Positions 6,809-12,542 of a stretch of DNA of 12,542 bases are shown here, in pieces. Below the pieces are notes generated by a model. That model worked only from the letters and a program-made list of their open reading frames with translations, was not told the DNA's origin and did not search any database. Position 1 is the stretch's first letter. Each line of letters starts with the position of its first letter. Source of the DNA: Planktotalea sp. (GTDB lineage Bacteria; Pseudomonadota; Alphaproteobacteria; Rhodobacterales; Rhodobacteraceae); the NCBI GenBank assembly GCA_024645145.1, contig JAHEGL010000055.1:1-12542 (forward strand), in the 5' to 3' direction. A program made the position numbers and the translations under genes.

Positions 6809-8298
6809 GTTGAAGTTAGGTCGCTCAAGATCGCCTCTGCCGCGTGCTGACCGGAGAGGGTTGCCATCGGCACCCCCGCGCCCGGATGGGCGCCGCCCCC
6901 CGCGAGGTAGAGACCGCTTACCTTGCTGCGCGCCGTCGGGCGTTTGAAGGCTGCCATCATCCCATGTGGGGAACGCCCGTAAAGCGAGCCGTGACTCGCT
7001 GGAAACAATTTGGCGAAATCTTGCGTCATCGTGAGCGTTGTCGCCGCGGGCCTTGGCGAAAAACTGAGGCCGAAGTGGCTGAGCTGCTGAAGGATCAAGG
7101 TCTGACATTGCTCTATTTCTTTCTCGCTTGGGGCGGTTGGTTGAAGGGCCTGTGTTGGGGGGCTGTTCAGGATAATTTCGAAGCGCTCGGGGCTATTTGG
7201 TTCAACGCCGCCAAAGCGATCTTGCGCACAGATGTATAGCGTTGGATCCGTTTGCTGTTGGCTTTTGGCAAGCGGCGCGTATTCGGCTGTCGGGTCTTGC
7301 GCGAAGAAAACGTTGTGCGCTGCCAGCGTGACGCCCTCTGGGATTGCAGCAAAGGACATCACATTCGCAGACAAGCTGCGCGGCGCGGTTGCGCTTTTTT
7401 CGATGTTGTTCTCGGACGCAGGGCCAAGCTTCCCTTGGCGCAGTGCATTTGGGTCGCCATTGAACAGCACAGCATCGACAATATGGCGCGCGTCATTTGT
7501 TTGAACCGCGCAAGCGCGCCCATCTTGGGTTTCGATGCGTGTGACATGAGCGTTGTAGATAAAATTTGCCCCAAAGCCGCGTGCGGCGGCTTCAATGCTT
7601 TGCGCAAGTTGATGCATGCCCCCTTTGACGTGCCATACCCCTTGGCTTTCAGCTTGCCAGATGAGGCTTAGAAGAGACGGGGATTGCGCTGGCAAACCGC
7701 CGACATATGTGGCGTAGCGCGCAAACAGTTGCGCAAGGCGCGGTTCGCTAAAGCTGGTGTTAAGACTGTTTGCGAGCGTGCTGAGCGGTTTCATCGCACG
7801 CAGAAGTTTGGGCGATTTGATCACTGTCATAGCCAGATCCGCAAGCGAAGGCGCAGAGCTGCGAATCATCGGGCCATCAAAGGCGTCGTAGAGTATTTCG
7901 GTTTGCACGCAGAACGCGTCAAACTCTTGTGCGGCAGCGGAGCCGAAAACCGTTGCGATATTTTCAAAGCTATGCGCGGGATCACGCATAAGGTCGAGCA
8001 CAGTGCCGTCGCGCCAAAAATGTCGTGCGAGAATGTCCTCGGTCTGCAGCGTAATGTGATCGCTTAGTTTTAGTCCAACATCTGTGAAAAGCGCTTCAAA
8101 CACGGGTTTCATAGTCAAAACTGTAGGGCCTGCGTCCACGGGGCCTGCTTGCGTCGGCAATGTGCGCATTTTACCGCCGGGTCCGGCATGGCGTTCCAGA
8201 ACGGTAACGCGGCAACCGCCGTGCGACAAGCGAAGAGCTGCGGCAAGCCCGCCAATCCCCGTGCCAATGATCGCAACATGCGGAGCAGTGGTGGTCAT
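6805..8298 (-). CDS. crtD: Hydroxyneurosporene (methoxyneurosporene) desaturase, CrtD
   Basis: CrtD is an FAD-dependent desaturase, paralogous to CrtI, that introduces the 3,4 double bond after hydration and O-methylation, making spheroidene-type carotenoids. The 497-residue protein has AIIGTGIGGLAAALRLS at the N-terminus (GxGxxG at 12-17, E35 ending the second strand), GPGGKMRT after it, the substrate-side segment VDAGPTVLTM, and the C-terminal signature GLYLAGGGAHPGAGVPM. The shorter GPTVLTM segment and overall sequence separate it from CrtI. The ATG at 8298 has a good AAGGAG eight bases upstream. It diverges from crtE across 123 bases and is followed by crtC, which begins at or over its TAG stop. 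No damage is visible. Confidence 0.95.
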   Translation of the reverse strand: MTTTAPHVAIIGTGIGGLAAALRLSHGGCRVTVLERHAGPGGKMRTLPTQAGPVDAGPTVLTMKPVFEALFTDVGLKLSDHITLQTEDILARHFWRDGTVLDLMRDPAHSFENIATVFGSAAAQEFDAFCVQTEILYDAFDGPMIRSSAPSLADLAMTVIKSPKLLRAMKPLSTLANSLNTSFSEPRLAQLFARYATYVGGLPAQSPSLLSLIWQAESQGVWHVKGGMHQLAQSIEAAARGFGANFIYNAHVTRIETQDGRACAVQTNDARHIVDAVLFNGDPNALRQGKLGPASENNIEKSATAPRSLSANVMSFAAIPEGVTLAAHNVFFAQDPTAEYAPLAKSQQQTDPTLYICAQDRFGGVEPNSPERFEIILNSPPTQALQPTAPSEKEIEQCQTLILQQLSHFGLSFSPRPAATTLTMTQDFAKLFPASHGSLYGRSPHGMMAAFKRPTARSKVSGLYLAGGGAHPGAGVPMATLSGQHAAEAILSDLTST

Positions 8299-8306
8299 AA
8301 ATCAGG

Positions 8307-8312
8307 CTCCTT
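8307..8312 (-). promoter_or_regulatory. Ribosome binding site of crtD
   Basis: AAGGAG on the minus strand ends eight bases before the crtD ATG at 8298. It is among the stronger ribosome sites in the window and fixes that start. Confidence 0.75.
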
Positions 8313-8325
8313 TCCCATGCTTTGG

Positions 8326-8331
8326 TTGACA
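8326..8331 (+). promoter_or_regulatory. Possible -35 element of crtE promoter
   Basis: TTGACA matches the sigma-70 -35 consensus and lies 13 bases before the PpsR-type palindrome in the crtD-crtE spacer. No convincing -10 hexamer follows at 16-18 bases (CAGTTT sits at 17), so the promoter call is weak. A similar TTGACA at the bchC promoter does have a candidate -10. Confidence 0.3.
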
Positions 8332-8344
8332 GGCGGTTCGAATG

Positions 8345-8362
8345 TGTCCAGTTTAGTTTACA
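8345..8362. promoter_or_regulatory. PpsR/CrtJ operator, crtD-crtE region
   Basis: TGTCCAGTTTAGTTTACA is an exact TGT-N12-ACA match between the divergent crtD and crtE. Its reverse complement begins TGTAAACT, the same half-site as both crtA-crtI operators, and the bases outside (ATATTAG here, TTATTAG there) are also similar. It is the only complete copy in this 123-base spacer, so any cooperative partner would be degenerate or elsewhere. Confidence 0.78.
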
Positions 8363-8409
8363 TATTAGACGTCATCAAGAAAATACAGCCCTGCCTGAAC
8401 GAGCTGTTA

Positions 8410-8415
8410 AAGGAG
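8410..8415 (+). promoter_or_regulatory. Ribosome binding site of crtE
   Basis: AAGGAG lies six bases before the ATG at 8422. It decides the crtE start. The same frame is open back to 8149, but that upstream part is antisense to crtD and contains the operator. Confidence 0.8.
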
Positions 8416-8421
8416 AGTTGG

Positions 8422-9309
8422 ATGGATTTTTCCAAGCGCATAGAAGCTGCCATGTCACGTGCAATCACAGCTGGACAAGCAGCACCGTCTCCTGACAAAC
8501 TTGCGCGGGCGCTTCATTATTCTGTCAGTCCAGGTGGTGCGCGTATTCGGCCCAGCATTTTGTTGAGCGTTGCATCCGCTTGCGGTGATGACGCGCCGAA
8601 AATTGCTGATGCTGCGGCTGTTGCGCTGGAGCTGATCCACTGCGCATCGCTCGTGCATGATGATTTGCCGTGCTTTGATGACGCGGAGACGCGGCGCGGC
8701 AAGGCAACAACACATATTGAATTCAGTGAGCCGCTCGCGGTGCTCACAGGGGACAGCCTAATCGTCATGGCGTTTTCTGTTTTGACCGAAGTCGCGGGCT
8801 TTGATCCTGCGCGCGCGATTGGATTGATGAAAGTGCTCGCCGATCGCACCGGCATGCCAAATGGAATTTGTGCAGGCCAAGGTTGGGAAAGCGAAAGCGA
8901 GATTGATCTTGCGGCGTACCACCGTTCAAAAACCGGTGCTTTGTTCATTGCAGCCACGCAGATGGGCGCGATTGCAGCGGGCCAAGAGGGCGAGCAATGG
9001 GAAGAGTTGGGCGCACGCATTGGCGAAGCGTTCCAAGTGGCAGATGATTTGCGCGATGCGCTTTATGATGAGGAAGCTTTGGGCAAGCCAGTTGGTCAGG
9101 ACGATCTGCATGGCCGTCCGAATGCAGTGACCGAACTGGGTGTTTATGGCGCGATTGATCGGATGAAAGACATTCTAAGTGGCGCGATTGCCTCTATTCC
9201 AAAGTGCCCCGGCGAGGCGGGTTTGGCCAAACTGGTCAACATGCAGGCGGAAGTTTTGACGCCGCTGAAATGGCGCGCCAGCCAAGCCAGCAAAATCCCG
9301 GGTGAATAA
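8422..9309 (+). CDS. crtE: Geranylgeranyl diphosphate synthase, CrtE
   Basis: CrtE elongates allylic diphosphates with isopentenyl diphosphate to C20 geranylgeranyl diphosphate, the precursor for phytoene and for the phytyl or geranylgeranyl tail of bacteriochlorophyll. The 295-residue trans-prenyltransferase carries GGARIRP (38-44, the diphosphate-binding GG.R.RP), the first aspartate-rich motif HDDLPCFDD (79-87), the RRGK tetrad (91-94), LTGDSL (108-113), the GQ pair at 152-153 in AGQGWE, KTG.L (170-174), and the second aspartate-rich motif DDLRD (208-212), which has Arg where many homologues have a hydrophobic residue. The start rests on AAGGAG six bases upstream. crtF follows with no gap (TAA directly before ATG), so crtE-crtF is an operon. 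Chain length (C20 versus C15) is inferred from context. Confidence 0.94.
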   Translation: MDFSKRIEAAMSRAITAGQAAPSPDKLARALHYSVSPGGARIRPSILLSVASACGDDAPKIADAAAVALELIHCASLVHDDLPCFDDAETRRGKATTHIEFSEPLAVLTGDSLIVMAFSVLTEVAGFDPARAIGLMKVLADRTGMPNGICAGQGWESESEIDLAAYHRSKTGALFIAATQMGAIAAGQEGEQWEELGARIGEAFQVADDLRDALYDEEALGKPVGQDDLHGRPNAVTELGVYGAIDRMKDILSGAIASIPKCPGEAGLAKLVNMQAEVLTPLKWRASQASKIPGE

Positions 9310-10443
9310 ATGACCGATGCGCGCATGGATATGCCGAGCGCATTGGCGAGCAAGCCCAAGGGCGGCTTTTTCGCACGGTTGATTTCTTCACGTAAGTTTC
9401 AGACATGGGCGGCAGGTTTTCCCCTGACGCGCGGTATTGTGCGTCGTGAGGGTGAAGCGTTGTTTGATTTACTTGCGGGCTTTTGTCATTCGCAGGTTTT
9501 GATGGCGCTGGTGCAGTTTGATATTCCGCGCCGTTTGCTTGATGAGCCGATGACAGCAACGCAATTGGCGCATGTTTGCCGTGTTCCCGAAGAGCGGATG
9601 GTGATCCTGCTGCGCGCGAGTGTGGCGATCAATCTGATCAAGAAGAAGCGCGGCGGGCGTTATGCGCTGACGCAAAGGGGTGCGGCGCTTTTGGGTGTTC
9701 CCGGTCTTGGCGCGATGATTAAACATCACGATATTCTTTATCGCGATCTGGCTGATCCTGTGGCGTTCTTTCGCGGAGAGACAGATACAGAGCTTGCCTC
9801 CTTTTGGCCCTACGTCTTTGGCGGTGGGATGGAGCCTAATGTAGCGGCGACTTATTCCGATCTGATGGCGCAGAGCCAAGAGTTGGTGGCACAAGATACG
9901 CTGCGCTCGATTGATTTTTCTGGTATCAAAGCTTTGCGTGATGTGGGTGGTGGGTCTGGCGCGTTTCTTGAAGCGGTTGGCCGGAAGTACTCTGATCTTG
10001 AGTTGGTGGTCTTTGATCTGCCCGAAGTCGCGCCCAGTTCTGCTGCACGGTTCGAGGCGGCGGGCATGAGTTCGCGTGCGCGATTCGAAACTGGCTCGTT
10101 CAAGACAGATGTGATTCCCGCAGGTACAGATGCGATTAGCCTTATTCGTGTTCTTTATGATCACAGCGATGACACTGTGCGTCAGTTGTTAACCAAGTGC
10201 TACGACGCTTTGCCCGCCGGTGGGCGGCTGATTATTTCCGAACCTATGTCCGGCGGTGAGCGCCCTGAACGTGCCGGGGATGCTTATTTCGCGCTTTATA
10301 CGTTGGCGATGCAAACAGGCAAGGCGCGCTCAGCGGCTGAGATATCTGCACTTTGCGAAGCTGCTGGTTTTGAGGTTGTTGCAACACCCAAGCCAATGCG
10401 CCCGTTTGTGACTGGTTGTTTGCACGCGCGAAAGAATAACTGA
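9310..10443 (+). CDS. crtF: Hydroxyneurosporene O-methyltransferase, CrtF
   Basis: CrtF transfers a methyl group from S-adenosylmethionine to the C1 hydroxyl made by CrtC, giving the 1-methoxy end of spheroidene. The 377-residue protein has a winged-helix-type dimerisation half (about 45-130, with LAGFCHSQVLMALVQFDIP and YALTQRGAALLG) and a class I methyltransferase half. Motif I is DVGGGSGAFLEAVG (211-224), and the acidic residue of the next strand is in VVFDLPEV (233-240). RVLYDHSDD resembles the RVLHDWDD segment of this family. The ATG directly abuts the crtE TAA, with GGTGA just upstream as a modest ribosome site. The stop is 120 bases before bchC, whose leader carries two PpsR operators. 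As in Rhodobacter, transcripts may read through into bchC. Confidence 0.95.
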   Translation: MTDARMDMPSALASKPKGGFFARLISSRKFQTWAAGFPLTRGIVRREGEALFDLLAGFCHSQVLMALVQFDIPRRLLDEPMTATQLAHVCRVPEERMVILLRASVAINLIKKKRGGRYALTQRGAALLGVPGLGAMIKHHDILYRDLADPVAFFRGETDTELASFWPYVFGGGMEPNVAATYSDLMAQSQELVAQDTLRSIDFSGIKALRDVGGGSGAFLEAVGRKYSDLELVVFDLPEVAPSSAARFEAAGMSSRARFETGSFKTDVIPAGTDAISLIRVLYDHSDDTVRQLLTKCYDALPAGGRLIISEPMSGGERPERAGDAYFALYTLAMQTGKARSAAEISALCEAAGFEVVATPKPMRPFVTGCLHARKNN

Positions 10444-10452
10444 CAGATTAAG

Positions 10453-10470
10453 TGTCAGTTATAGTTGACA
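10453..10470. promoter_or_regulatory. PpsR/CrtJ operator 1 of bchC
   Basis: TGTCAGTTATAGTTGACA fits TGT-N12-ACA exactly and sits inside a longer perfect dyad with arms AAGTGTCA (10450-10457) and TGACACTT (10466-10473). It overlaps the candidate -35 hexamer TTGACA. It starts nine bases after the crtF stop. The arms lack a following T run, so I read this as an operator and not as a terminator. Confidence 0.87.
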
Positions 10471-10493
10471 CTTAGTTGTGTCAGTTTTACGTT
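10465..10493 (+). promoter_or_regulatory. Likely bchC promoter (sigma-70 type)
   Basis: TTGACA (10465-10470) is a perfect -35 and is followed after exactly 17 bases by TACGTT (10488-10493), a weak -10 with TA at the front and T at the end. The -35 falls in PpsR operator 1 and the -10 in operator 2, the arrangement reported for the repressed bchC promoter of Rhodobacter capsulatus. Transcription would leave a leader of about 60 bases before the GTG at 10564. Confidence 0.55.
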
Positions 10494-10496
10494 ACA
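10479..10496. promoter_or_regulatory. PpsR/CrtJ operator 2 of bchC
   Basis: TGTCAGTTTTACGTTACA is a second exact TGT-N12-ACA match, eight bases after operator 1 (centres 26 bases apart). Both share the left half TGTCAGTT. The eight-base gap equals the spacing described for the cooperative CrtJ sites at bchC in Rhodobacter capsulatus. It covers the candidate -10. Confidence 0.87.
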
Positions 10497-10551
10497 CATG
10501 AGAAGTAATGTCGCACCTGAGTCTTTCAAGGTTCAAGCGACAAGATCACTG

Positions 10552-10557
10552 AGGAGG
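10552..10557 (+). promoter_or_regulatory. Ribosome binding site of bchC
   Basis: A perfect AGGAGG lies six bases before a GTG at 10564. It decides the bchC start. The in-frame ATG at 10465 falls inside the promoter and operators. Confidence 0.88.
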
Positions 10558-10563
10558 GTCAAC

Positions 10564-11505
10564 GTGGAAACAACAGCTGTTTTACTTAAAGGCCCTAAGG
10601 ATTTGGCGCTCGACGTTTTGCCGATCTCCACGCCTACAGAGGGCGATCTTGTGATCGAAGTGAATCACTCTGGAATTTCCACAGGCACCGAAAAATTATT
10701 CTGGTCCGGCGATATGCCTCCGTTCCCTGGCATGGGCTTTCCATTGGTCCCCGGCTACGAGGCCTGCGGCGAAGTTGTGCACGCCCCAAAGGGCAGCATG
10801 TATAAGGCAGGCGACACTGTCTTTGTCCCCGGCGCGAATTGCTATGAGGGCGCGTTTGGCTTGTTCGGCGGCGCCGCGCGCACGTTGGTCAGCAACGAGG
10901 ATCGAGTTACAAAGATTGACGCAGGCTTTGGCGCAGAGGGCGCTTTGCTTGCTTTGGCTGCGACTGCGCGTCACGCGATGGCGGGGCAGGGTAAAGCAGT
11001 TCCTGATCTAATTGTTGGTCACGGCGCTCTTGGCCGCTTGCTGGTACGCCTTACGATTGCCGCTGGTGCGCCAGCGCCCACGGTTTGGGAAATTGACCCG
11101 AAGCGCCGCACAGGCGCTGTTGGGTATGACGTGATCGCCCCTGAGGATGACAACCGTCGCAACTACAAATCTATTTACGATGCGTCTGGGTCCACCACTG
11201 TGCTTGGTGATCTGATCGGACGGATCGCACGCGGCGGAGAGATCGTTCTCGCCGGATTTTACACAGATGCCATCAGTTTCGCCTTCCCGCCTGCTTTCAT
11301 GAAGGAAGCACGTTTTCGGATCGCGGCTGAATGGAACCGAGATGATTTGATTGCCACACGCGCGCTGGTCGAAAGCGGCGCGCTGAGCCTTGGTAGTCTT
11401 ATTACGCACAGCGCGCATTCAGCCGATGCGCCAGCTGCATATGAGCAGGCATTCAGCGATCCTGAGTGCCTGAAAATGATGCTGAATTGGAGGGACGCGA
11501 CGTGA
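10564..11505 (+). CDS. bchC: 3-hydroxyethyl bacteriochlorophyllide a dehydrogenase, BchC
   Basis: BchC oxidises the 3-(1-hydroxyethyl) group to the 3-acetyl group of bacteriochlorophyllide a using NAD+. From the GTG start the protein has 313 residues and begins [16 protein letters not shown], the family's typical opening. It is a medium-chain dehydrogenase-like protein. The GroES-like half has [19 protein letters not shown] (54-72) and [10 protein letters not shown], and the nucleotide-binding half has [14 protein letters not shown] (150-163), with acidic E176 in VWEIDPKRR. The usual zinc-site cysteine cluster of alcohol dehydrogenases is not seen. The start is set by AGGAGG. It is preceded by its own operator-promoter region but lies downstream of crtE-crtF in the same direction. 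Its TGA overlaps the bchX start (GTGA, 11502-11505). Confidence 0.95.
   Translation: METTAVLLKGPKDLALDVLPISTPTEGDLVIEVNHSGISTGTEKLFWSGDMPPFPGMGFPLVPGYEACGEVVHAPKGSMYKAGDTVFVPGANCYEGAFGLFGGAARTLVSNEDRVTKIDAGFGAEGALLALAATARHAMAGQGKAVPDLIVGHGALGRLLVRLTIAAGAPAPTVWEIDPKRRTGAVGYDVIAPEDDNRRNYKSIYDASGSTTVLGDLIGRIARGGEIVLAGFYTDAISFAFPPAFMKEARFRIAAEWNRDDLIATRALVESGALSLGSLITHSAHSADAPAAYEQAFSDPECLKMMLNWRDAT
11489..11494 (+). promoter_or_regulatory. Ribosome binding site of bchX
   Basis: GGAGGG, inside the last codons of bchC, lies seven bases before the GTG at 11502. It decides the bchX start in preference to the in-frame GTG at 11466, which has no such site. Confidence 0.8.
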
Positions 11506-12506
11506 AAGACGAAGTACCAAATCTCAAAGACTTTGACCAACGCTTACGTGACGAAGCGGCGGCAGAACCGTCTTTGGAAGTGCCGCAAGGCGAGCCGACA
11601 AGCAAAACCCAAATCATTGCGATCTATGGGAAAGGCGGCATTGGCAAATCTTTCACCCTCGCGAACCTCAGCCACATGATGGCCGAACAAGGCAAGCGCG
11701 TTTTGCTCATTGGCTGTGATCCGAAGTCTGACACAACCTCTTTGCTTTTTGGTGGCAAGGCTTGCCCGACAATTATTGAGACCTCCGGCGCTAAGAAAGT
11801 TGCTGGTGAAGAGGTCAAGATCGGTGATGTTTGCTTCAAGCGCGGCGGTGTCTTCGCGATGGAGCTTGGCGGCCCAGAAGTGGGTCGTGGTTGCGGCGGT
11901 CGCGGGATTATCCATGGCTTCGAGCTGCTCGAAAAGCTTGGTTTCCACGATTGGGACTTTGACTACGTCCTGCTTGATTTTCTTGGCGATGTGGTTTGTG
12001 GCGGTTTCGGCCTGCCCATCGCGCGTGATATGGCGCAGAAAGTTATCCTTGTCGCGTCTAACGATTTGCAGTCGCTCTATGTGGCGAACAACGTGTGCTC
12101 CGCTGTGGAATATTTCCGCAAGCTTGGTGGCAATGTTGGTGTTGCTGGTCTTGTGATTAACAAAGATGATGGCTCTGGCGAGGCGCAAGCGTTCGCTGAA
12201 GCAGTTGATATTCCAGTTCTTGCGGCGATCCCGCAGGATGATGATCTGCGCAAGAAATCTGCGAACTACCAGATTGTTGGCACGAAAGAATCCCAGTGGG
12301 GCGATCTGTTCGCGCAGCTTGGCGATGCGGTTGCGATTGCACCGCCTGTCCGCCCAGCACCATTGGACCAAGATGGCCTGTTGGGTCTGTTCGATGCCAA
12401 GGACACTGGCGGCGATTACGAATTGGTCCCAGCAACTGATGCGGACATGCGCGGTAAGTTTTCCAAGCCTAAGGTCAGTCTTGAAGTGGTGTATGACGAT
12501 GCATAA
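11502..12506 (+). CDS. bchX: Chlorophyllide a reductase iron protein, BchX
   Basis: BchX is the NifH-like ATPase of chlorophyllide a reductase (BchXYZ). It passes electrons from its 4Fe-4S cluster to BchYZ, which reduces ring B to form the bacteriochlorin. The 334-residue protein, from a GTG start, reads [19 protein letters not shown] and then the NifH fold: P-loop GKGGIGKS (43-50), [16 protein letters not shown] (70-85), and the two cluster-ligand cysteines C131 ([13 protein letters not shown]) and C166 ([11 protein letters not shown]). [16 protein letters not shown] separates it from NifH and BchL, which read GKST at this point. Length and C-terminus ([11 protein letters not shown]) agree with BchX. 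The GTG overlaps the bchC stop as GTGA. bchY and bchZ are expected next but lie outside the window. Confidence 0.96.
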   Translation: MKDEVPNLKDFDQRLRDEAAAEPSLEVPQGEPTSKTQIIAIYGKGGIGKSFTLANLSHMMAEQGKRVLLIGCDPKSDTTSLLFGGKACPTIIETSGAKKVAGEEVKIGDVCFKRGGVFAMELGGPEVGRGCGGRGIIHGFELLEKLGFHDWDFDYVLLDFLGDVVCGGFGLPIARDMAQKVILVASNDLQSLYVANNVCSAVEYFRKLGGNVGVAGLVINKDDGSGEAQAFAEAVDIPVLAAIPQDDDLRKKSANYQIVGTKESQWGDLFAQLGDAVAIAPPVRPAPLDQDGLLGLFDAKDTGGDYELVPATDADMRGKFSKPKVSLEVVYDDA

Positions 12507-12524
12507 TCGCATAGACCCCATAAG

Positions 12525-12539
12525 CCTCCCGATGGGAGG
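12525..12539 (+). repeat. Hairpin after bchX
   Basis: CCTCCC (12525-12530) and GGGAGG (12534-12539) form a perfect six-base-pair stem with a three-base GAT loop, 18 bases after the bchX stop. No T run is visible before the window ends. The 3' arm is itself a strong Shine-Dalgarno-like sequence, so this may hide or shape the ribosome site of the next gene (expected bchY) and need not end transcription. Confidence 0.5.
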
Positions 12540-12542
12540 GTC

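Noticed and set aside
6809..7108. A 100-residue N-terminal extension of crtC from the ATG at 7108
   Set aside because: The codons overlap the most conserved part of crtD in another frame and give an Arg/Gly/Ser-rich product without family resemblance. It remains formally possible only because no better canonical start exists.
8149..8421. An N-terminal extension of crtE
   Set aside because: The frame is open, but it runs antisense through crtD and across the PpsR operator. AAGGAG at 8410-8415 fixes the start at 8422.
9469..10164. A 231-codon open frame antisense to crtF
   Set aside because: Composition is that of a shadow frame and it has no ribosome site or recognisable motif; crtF on the other strand is clear.
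10450..10473. The strong inverted repeat after crtF as a rho-independent terminator
   Set aside because: The stem is AT-rich with no following T run, and it coincides with a PpsR operator and a -35 element.
10465..10563. An N-terminal extension of bchC from the ATG at 10465
   Set aside because: It would translate the -35, -10 and operator 2. A perfect AGGAGG precedes the GTG at 10564, where the family's N-terminus begins.
11544..12521. A 325-codon open frame antisense to nearly all of bchX
   Set aside because: The product is rich in Arg, His, Cys and Ile and matches no family I know. It mirrors a highly conserved gene, so its openness follows from bchX codon use. No ribosome site or operon context.
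1..12542. A new, undescribed system hidden in the cluster
   Set aside because: All genes are recognised members of the photosynthesis gene cluster in a familiar order, and no gap is large enough to hold an unexplained gene.

Overview
The window is a stretch of the photosynthesis gene cluster of a purple-type anoxygenic phototroph. It is almost certainly an alphaproteobacterium of the Rhodobacter/Roseobacter group. The evidence is gene content (bacteriochlorophyll genes interleaved with the spheroidene-type carotenoid genes crtA, crtI, crtB, crtC, crtD, crtE and crtF), gene order, a tspO (crtK) gene next to crtB, and PpsR/CrtJ-type operators at every divergent or operon-leading junction. I cannot name the species from sequence alone.

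Layout, left to right. (1) 1-2670, leftward operon crtA-bchI-bchD; bchD runs off the left edge, so only its N-terminal 311 codons are present. (2) 2671-2793, divergent control region with two PpsR-type palindromes. (3) 2794-5897, rightward crtI-crtB-tspO; crtI and crtB overlap by ATGA. (4) 5894-8298, leftward crtD-crtC. crtC converges on tspO and the two stop codons share one CTAG; crtC also lacks an ordinary start codon and appears to begin at or just before the crtD stop. (5) 8299-8421, divergent control region between crtD and crtE with one PpsR-type palindrome. (6) 8422-12506, rightward crtE-crtF-bchC-bchX, with a second control region (10444-10563) before bchC carrying two tandem PpsR palindromes. 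After bchX, 36 bases remain, holding a small hairpin; the next gene would be expected to be bchY. Nowhere is there more than about 125 bases without a gene.

How the genes work together. CrtE makes geranylgeranyl diphosphate, which feeds both carotenoids and the bacteriochlorophyll tail. CrtB condenses two of these to phytoene and CrtI desaturates it to neurosporene (or lycopene). CrtC hydrates the end, CrtD desaturates it further, CrtF methylates the hydroxyl, and CrtA adds the keto group, giving spheroidene/spheroidenone. BchI and BchD are two subunits of magnesium chelatase (BchH is not here), BchX is the iron-sulfur ATPase of chlorophyllide a reductase, and BchC oxidises the 3-hydroxyethyl side chain. 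TspO is a small membrane protein that modulates pigment gene expression in Rhodobacter.

I see no mobile element, CRISPR array, tRNA or rRNA, and no undescribed system. The points worth a second look are regulatory and translational: the operator arrangement, the missing crtC start, the shared tspO/crtC stop, and the hairpin after bchX.
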